In this document: positions 58,001 through 64,000 of the stretch, one piece after another
Layout: every line of letters starts with the position of its first letter
How positions within the stretch are numbered: position 1 is the first letter of the stretch
From: Zantedeschia hybrid cultivar
Lineage: Eukaryota; Streptophyta; Magnoliopsida; Alismatales; Araceae
Direction of reading: 5' to 3'
NCBI GenBank assembly: GCA_030544215.1
Contig: JARZZO010000006.1
Location: forward strand, 52,676,501-52,740,500
Length of the DNA: 64,000 nucleotides
Position numbers and translations under genes: made by a program
The notes under the pieces: generated by a model
Database searches by the model: none
Seen by the model: only the letters and a program-made list of their open reading frames with translations
Told to the model about the DNA's origin: nothing

Positions 58001-60058
58001 TGATCGTTTCGAATTGTGCGTCGTTAAACACATGAAAACGTTCAATCTAAATTTATCCGGCTCACTCAAATCAAATTTTGGAAATTAATAGCAGTGAGTC
58101 CGAGTCGAACCACAGGGAGATAGAATCTTAATTTTGAAAACTTTGGAGTTTAGTTATCTAAAAATAGATGAAAATTTAAGTGCACTAACTACTTATTCAA
58201 ACTAACATTAAATTCACTATTGTTATCAAAAATCAGAATTACATAAATCAAACAAATCTCTTTTTCTTTTTTTTTTCTTTTTTTTAAATTAAACACAATC
58301 ACAATTGAATAATAAACACAACTAAGAAATTATAACAACAAAATAACAATTATTGTTTAATTGTGTAAACCTTTAATTATCATAAATCAAATAACCTAAT
58401 AAAACATCAATAACTAATAAAACATCATTAATCATCAACTAACTAACAACTAACTCTAATTAAATAACCATAACTATACTAGTGGGGGAAATAGAAAGAG
58501 CAACACAACAACAATCTGTGGGTCTGCTGGTGCAGTGGACCACAAGGAAAATGGGGGGTGGCGCAGTGGACCACTGCTGGAGCTGGTGAATGCTGCCGGC
58601 TGGTTTGCTGCTGTAGGTGCTGGGGCACGTGGAGGAGCTTGGGAAGGGCTTCATTGCAGCTGGCCAGCATGCATGGAAGAAGCTTGATGGCTGCTGCAGG
58701 TTGCTCGGTTGGTGCAGGCTTGGAGAATCCTTGGAAGCTGCTGCGTGGGGCTCGGTTGGTGCAGGCTTCAACAAGTGCAGGGCATGCTCATGGGCAGCTG
58801 GTGGCTTTGGTTGGTGGAAGCCCGACGTGGAGACCAGCTAGGTGGTGTGCAGGAGAGGGAGGCTGATGCTGATGCTGCTGCGTTGGAGGAAGGAGGATGC
58901 CGGCACGTGGATGGAGAGGAAGAGGGCCTGCTGCTGCTGCATTGGATGGTGGAAGAGGTACTGGAATTTGCTGCTGGCAGGTGCTGGGATGTTGGAGGAA
59001 AGCTTCACCAAACATGCGTGTGCATGGGCTTCAGCAGACGTGGAAGACGTGCAGCTGACTTCTGGAGAGCAGGCGGCGCATGGAAGAGCTATTGCAGGTT
59101 GCCTCACTGCAGGTGCATTGCTTCGCTGGGCAGCATGTGGATGAGCTTGCATGCATGCGCGTTGGTGGTTGGCTTGCAGGTTCGCAGGAGCTCGGACGGT
59201 GCCGGGTGCTTGCTGCAGAGAAGGCGAGGTTTCTGGAGAAAGAATAGAAGAGAGAGGGAGGCAGAGAAGAGAGAAGAGAGGGAGGAGGACGGATGCGGTG
59301 AAAACAAACTAAGAGAGAGAATACCGGAGAGAGGAAGAGAGGGCTAGGGATAGAAGGAGAGGAAGAGAGAGACGTGGGAAACCGAGGAGGAAGAGAAAGA
59401 GGAGAGGAGAAGCTGTGGGAGAGAAAGGTTACGGAGGAGGAGGACGAGTACGGCTGAGAGAGGCTGGGAATTTATAGGAGAAATCGGAAGAGGAGAAGGA
59501 ACGTGGGAGGCTTGGAGAAGGGATAGGATTTGGATCTGGAAAGGAAGAGGAAACTGGAAAAGAAATATGATTCGAGTTTCTAAAACAAGAGAGAGAGAGA
59601 TGATTTTTAAAATAAAGGAAGGGATGTGTTTAGGAAATTGGAGAGACGGAAGGAAATAGTGGGTTTTGGGAAACTCCAGCGAAGGAAGGAATCAAATTGC
59701 ATTTTTACCTCTGTTTTAGTTGAAATCCGCACACTGGACCTCCACTAAATTTCCGGAAACTCCACCAGTTGCACTGCATCATCGGCGTGTCCTATTCATA
59801 TCAAATAAATATAATTTAGCGCATTATCTTAAAAATATCATCATATTTATTCATTTCGTCTCGGTTTTGTCGAAAAACCGCAAATGCGCTATACTCCTTT
59901 AATCACATGAAATGACGATGTTTTTAAGTCAGAATTTGATGAAATTGGTACCGTTGGACTTGTTACACAATTATCTATCATTTCATACTATTTTGCAGAT
60001 AAAAACATGAGTATGATGCATATGATTGCCCTTAAATGATTAATTTATCACTTTATCA
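58001..60058 (-). repeat. 5' LTR of the LARD
   Basis: 2058 bp, TGATAAAGTGATAAAT (60058) to TTCGAAACGATCA (58001) on the - strand. It provides the empty-site version of the hAT insertion (ACTGCAGG uninterrupted near 59106). AG-rich tract at about 59243-59610. Confidence 0.95.
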
Positions 60059-60147
60059 CATCCTTTTCCTCTCGTGCCGCCACAAGTGATCGTAAGGTTC
60101 TCTCGGACATTGAAGGCCATCTTAGCAACCTGCTGGCACATGAAAGG

Positions 60148-60278
60148 GTACATCACTATCCTTTCTCTCTTTTCTCTTTTCAAAATATTTGATCACTTCT
60201 TACTTTTCTTCTTCTGACTTGCTGCCTATTCCTCGTTTCCCCGATGCAAGGCATACCTGAAGGTATGCGTGGCTTTCT
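60148..60278 (+). other. Flank after PMD-like exon 1
   Basis: Pyrimidine-rich sequence (CTTTCTCTCTTTTCTC) consistent with an intron, with a TGCAAG acceptor-like site near 60245-60250. Ends at the copia LTR. Confidence 0.35.
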
Positions 60279-61878
60279 TGATGGATATAGGTGTCCTCAT
60301 AGCCAATCATAAGGCACCTATTTCAATCTAGTTCACTAATAAATGACATTTATTGGTTATGTAGATTGACGTATTTATAAGTACGCATAATGAAGTCATT
60401 GAATGTGTGCAATAGTCATCGGATTATAATGGGATCATAATAACGAGACTGATGACTTATAAACACATATTCTTAATTGTTCCTATTAGTATGATGTTTA
60501 AGAAGGACATTAAACATCCGGTAAGACTAGTACAGGTTATTCTAACTCATATAATGAGAGTGAATGATCTCGTTAGTGACTTATGTGGAGACACAATGGT
60601 GAACCTATAGGTGCTCATTGGGGAATGAGTTCACTGAACCGATCTGACATGAATCGCCGAATGGTAATTTACATGACTATCAATCGGCTTGATTCATCGT
60701 CATAGTGGCGTGGTTGGTCCTTGGACTTGAGACACCAAAGACATCTTGTCGGTGGACTTTTGGGCTTTGACCTTGGCTTACAAATCCCTATCTACGAGAT
60801 TTCTAATAGTCAAGGATCGGGTCCAGCGGAAGACCTTCGAAGGTGATTGTTTGTTCAATATGGGATCGTTTGCTCTTAGATAACTGGAGAGAGAATGCTC
60901 TAAAATAGATTCGCAAGAGTCTCTCGCCTGAGAAGATACAATATCCGAAAAGGTGTTTTTGGATATTGTGCAATATAATTTGATTCAAGTGAGTTGACCA
61001 TCTAGGGTTTGATAGTTGACCATAGCCTAGGTTAACTCGAGAGCATTGTGCGAACGAAGGATTATAGCCATGCGGCAACTGTAGATGGACAAGTTTTATG
61101 AGTGGGTTGCTGAATTCCATTACCTTCTGGGATCATGCGGTGTTCCTTGGCACCCAACTTGATCGGAAGTCCAACCGAATTTACATGAGATGTTAACTCG
61201 GTTAAGTAATTAACTAAATATTAGATATTAATTAATTACAATAAGTCAATAAAATGTTATTGGCCTTAACAGGCTAAAACCAAACTAGTTAATGGGCCTA
61301 GAGGGTCACACACAAACTGATTCTCAGTCGGTGGTACTTAAGTAGGATTTATATTAACTCATAGACTTTTATGAAAGTCGTGCTGACTTAATATATATAC
61401 GTACTGTTGAGAAACCCTAGGCCAAGCTCTAGAAGCTCTCAAGGCTGGCTGTCCTCCTCTCTCTCTCCTCCTCCTCTAGGCGCCCCTCTCAGTGCCCCAG
61501 GTGTTGTCCCGTCTTCGCCATGCGCAATTCCCGAAAGTCGGGAATTCCCGTCCACGGGTTTTCGGACGTTGTTGTGGCGATGGATTATCAGCGAATGCGC
61601 TGATCTGGACAAGGGAGCGAAGACGAACCACCACGGAGGATCGCGTGGATACCGCTGGAGGCCAAATGTTTGTGCGGCTAGCGGCATCGTCTCGACAGAA
61701 CCGACACGGTTGCGGATTCGAATCCGAGCAAGGTGATGTGATCACACGACCCGATTTTTTAGTTTTCATTTTTTGTTCCAAATTGGATCTGAGGGCTTCG
61801 AGCGGGGATTATTTTATTGCTTCCGCTGCTATTTTATTGCTTCGGCTGCATTCATTGCACCCCGCTCGGATCCCATCA
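60279..61878 (+). repeat. 5' LTR of the copia family C element
   Basis: TGATGGATATAGGTGTCC to GGATCCCATCA, 1600 bp. TATATATA near 61391-61398. Related to the three family C LTRs at 35-40 kb but clearly diverged. Confidence 0.92.
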
Positions 61879-61879
61879 A

Positions 61880-61891
61880 TAGTATCAAAGC
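61880..61891 (+). promoter_or_regulatory. Diverged PBS of the copia family C element
   Basis: TAGTATCAAAGC, two mismatches from TGGTATCAGAGC, one base after the LTR. Confidence 0.75.
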
Positions 61892-64000
61892 TAGGTTGCC
61901 GCTCTTGTCCATTTCGGATTGCTGAAATTAATTTCCTAAAGATTTTCCATGCAATTTTTCGATTGTTCCTTTTGATTTTCATTCATGGGATGAATGTCAT
62001 GATCATATTACAGTTTCATTTTGAAAAATAAATTTGTTCTTTTTAGTTCTTTAGGCCGTCCATGGTGATGGGAATCGGCTCATGAGCTTGGAAGAGGGGA
62101 AGATTAATAGGGCGCTGGAAACATCCTTGAGCACCGCCAGTGTGACCGACGGTGCCAGCAGTGTCGGCCGACTAGGGCCGCCACTACATGAGGCGGTGGC
62201 CGGTGACGGAGGCACCGGTGGCCTTTCCCTCCTTGCCTCCATCTTGCTGTTGATTATTTGGGGCCAGAGCCCTTCTGGCTGCCGCCCGTGAGACCGGCTC
62301 GTCAAGGGGAGGGCTGGCCAATGTCGTCGGACCCCCCAGGCACGTGCACAAAGGGCCAGCGGTGCCGACAAGTCCACTTCCTGCCAGTGTCCTGCAGTCT
62401 TCGAGTGTCGGGGATGGTGTGAAGGCCAGGCTTCTCCGGCTGCCCATCGGTGGGAAGAACGATGTTGGGGAGGTCTCCCACCGGCAACAGACCTGTCGGC
62501 TGTAGGAACAGGGAGCAGGCAACACTGGGAATTGCTCCCCACTCCGGCCACCTACTGCATAAGGGACGACTCTCGGTGGCAGCTAGGGAAACCCTAGACG
62601 ACCCAGGTTGGACCAGGCCCATACCGGCCTGGCCCTGGCACCTTGGCCCCGGCCCACCCTAGGTTCAAACCAGGTAGCTCGGGCCAAGCCCAGCCTGGCT
62701 GACCCAGCCAAATATGGTTTTAGCCCCTTTAAACCCTCTTCCCATTGGCCTATTGAAACCCCAACAGTATTAAATAGGTTTTAAATTTAAATTTTATATT
62801 TTAAAATTATTTTAAAGTTAAAATTTTGTTTAAAACCTATTTGATTAAAGAATTTCTTTAAAGATAATGATCTTTAAAATTAATTAACAAATGTTGTTAG
62901 TTATATGACATTGGTCTATTTTTATATTAATGTTTATGATTACTTCAAAAGGGTTTTGAATAAGTTTCTTTTATCAAAGGTTGTTAAAGAAATATTTGTT
63001 TTTCAAGATCCACTTAATTGATAAGGGATTATTAACATCTTGGTACATCTCTCGATAAAGGTTATTAAGCGATAGTTTAACATCAATAATTCCTTAACAA
63101 CAGTTGTTACTGGATTTAATAAAATCTAATGGTTGATTAAATTTAACTTTTGAGTTAATCTTGATTGTGCACTATTTCATCTAATAGGAGTTATTTATGA
63201 AATTTAAGTAAATCTAATTGTTAGATTTACTATATTTAGAACAGTTCTAAAATTGTGCATAATTTTGATTAACTTGAGTAGTTAAGATGTTAAATTAGAT
63301 TGAAATTTTTTTAACAATAGTTGCTCATGGAGCAATGATTAATCTAAGTATTAGATTAATTAATGTCATTTGGGGTTGTTTAACAAGTCTTGTTAAAGCA
63401 GCAATTTTATTGATTTAAATGTTAGATTAATTAATTTAGAAGTGTTATAAATTAAGCATGGAATATTTTAAAAATTTTATTTTAGCTTTGTGTGCACATG
63501 ATGATATGTTTTAATGCTTTAAATTTGATTTAAATGCATGATTAGAAAATAAAATTTTCAAAAATCCAAATTATCTAATTTTGATTGGTACCCAAGTTTT
63601 AAGAAAACCAAAATTATATTTTTCAAAATTTTAGCCTTCATGTGATGTGTTTTATCATGTGTGGTTGGTTAAAATTTGTGGTGGTCATGGGCATGCACTT
63701 AGTTAATTTCATATCATGTAATGGTGTGTGATTATATGGATTATCTTGGAGTGTGATATATGCGTTACTTAAATATTAATTAATGAGGCTTGCGTGCCTC
63801 CCTCTCTCTCTTATTCCGATGTAATTATATCTCCCTCTAATATTGTACTCGGCTATAAGGCTTCCTCTTACAATTAATATATGTTTGAAAAATATTTAAA
63901 AATTAATATTATTTGTATTTGATCACACTGACCGAGGAGAGGTGAGGATGATCCACAAATGCAACCAGGAAGGCGGCAAGAGATCAGATCACCAGTGCCT
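61892..64000 (+). other. Leader of the copia family C element
   Basis: No gene. The GC-rich section at 62.05-62.70 kb produces frames on both strands with no recognisable domain; after that the sequence is AT-rich and similar in style to 1-600. Confidence 0.7.

Larger units (their letters stand above)
48164..60058 (-). mobile_element. LARD-like LTR retrotransposon without pol
   Basis: LTRs at 48164-53855 (enlarged by a hAT insertion) and 58001-60058 flank a 4.1 kb interior with no RT or integrase. LTR termini are TGATAAAG...CGATCA on the - strand. The duplication is CATCC at 48159-48163 and 60059-60063. PBS is next to the right LTR and the purine tract next to the left one, giving - orientation. 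Apart from the hAT, the two LTRs differ at few positions by eye, so insertion looks recent. Replication would depend on proteins from another element. Confidence 0.95.
48155..60147 (+). pseudogene. First exon of PMD-like gene 3, split by the LARD-like element
   Basis: ATGGCATCC (48155-48163) is followed by the LARD; removing it at its CATCC duplication continues the same frame at 60064-60147, giving 31 codons that end at a GTACAT donor-like site. The peptide end (RKVLSDIEGHLSNLLAHER) resembles the end of PMD gene 2 exon 1 (LEKISDVENHLIGRDPNLQ) in length, position and the SD-E-HL pattern. The orientation is antisense to the Tat-type LTR at 45433, as for genes 1 and 2. No PMD core is present because a copia LTR begins at 60279; assignment as PMD-like rests on this short similarity and context. 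Confidence 0.5.
60279..64000 (+). mobile_element. Copia family C element, 5' LTR and leader (continues past window)
   Basis: 5' LTR, then a PBS-like site and a leader of at least 2.1 kb with the same layout as copia A and B: GC-rich part (62.05-62.7 kb), AT-rich part (62.76-63.75 kb), CT-rich part near 63.79-63.86 kb. Gag should follow shortly after the window end. Confidence 0.88.

Noticed and set aside
60803..61120. 105-codon - strand frame and its relatives near 36 and 44 kb
   Set aside because: Inside copia LTR sequence and unsupported by any domain.
1..64000. tRNA or rRNA genes
   Set aside because: The only tRNA-related matches are short primer-binding sites next to LTRs; no cloverleaf or rRNA sequence was noticed.

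Overview
This window is plant nuclear DNA from a repeat-rich genome. It carries Ty1/copia and Ty3/gypsy LTR retrotransposons with plant-type primer-binding sites, a large retrotransposon derivative without pol, a hAT element, and degenerate genes of the plant mobile domain (PMD) family. I found no rRNA, tRNA or intact single-copy cellular gene. The species cannot be named from the sequence.

Layout. 1-6988: a copia element (copia A, + strand, 5' end outside the window), inserted into an older Ty3/gypsy element of the Tat lineage. That element runs from 6989 to about 12.3 kb (PR end, G-patch, RT, RNase H, second RNase H, INT). Downstream, antisense to it, lie two PMD genes (13601-16439 and 17141-19817). 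The second is split by a 1.34 kb Tat-type solo LTR (17816-19154, TSD GTGAC). 21079-33329: a complete inverted relative of copia A (copia B, - strand, TSD AAGAG), itself carrying a 2.7 kb solo LTR (28490-31197, TSD CTTTG). 33422-34741: a Tat-type LTR followed by a PBS-like site and leader. 35084-41498: LTRs and fragments of two more copia families in both orientations. 41499-44781: remnant of another copia relative (gag start, leader, LTR). 45433-46845: 3' LTR of a - strand Tat-type element, followed by its 3' region and the start of a third antisense PMD-like gene (ATG at 48155). That start codon is separated from the rest of its exon (60064-60147) by an 11.9 kb LARD-like element (48164-60058, TSD CATCC). 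The left LTR of the LARD holds a 3.6 kb hAT element (49278-52902, TSD ACTGCAGG). 60279-64000: 5' LTR and leader of one more copia element.

The most interesting signal is a family of short imperfect palindromes (arms near AAAGGCGTC and GACGCSTTT, spacer about 10 bp, about 32 bp overall). I count about 30 copies: in the U3 of two Tat LTRs (four copies each, 87-89 bp apart), in an unrelated-looking 2.7 kb LTR (12 copies), and around the promoters of the two antisense PMD genes. A second Tat-type LTR and the third PMD-like gene carry arrays of the same architecture but different sequence (arms GCCTTCCA and TGGAAGGC). In the two cases that can be measured, the antisense PMD start lies about 1.3 kb from the 3' LTR. 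This suggests a Tat retrotransposon lineage that carries an antisense PMD gene, with promoter and LTR sharing lineage-specific palindromic arrays.

All coordinates and repeat counts were read by eye. Divergences were not calculated and no database was searched.
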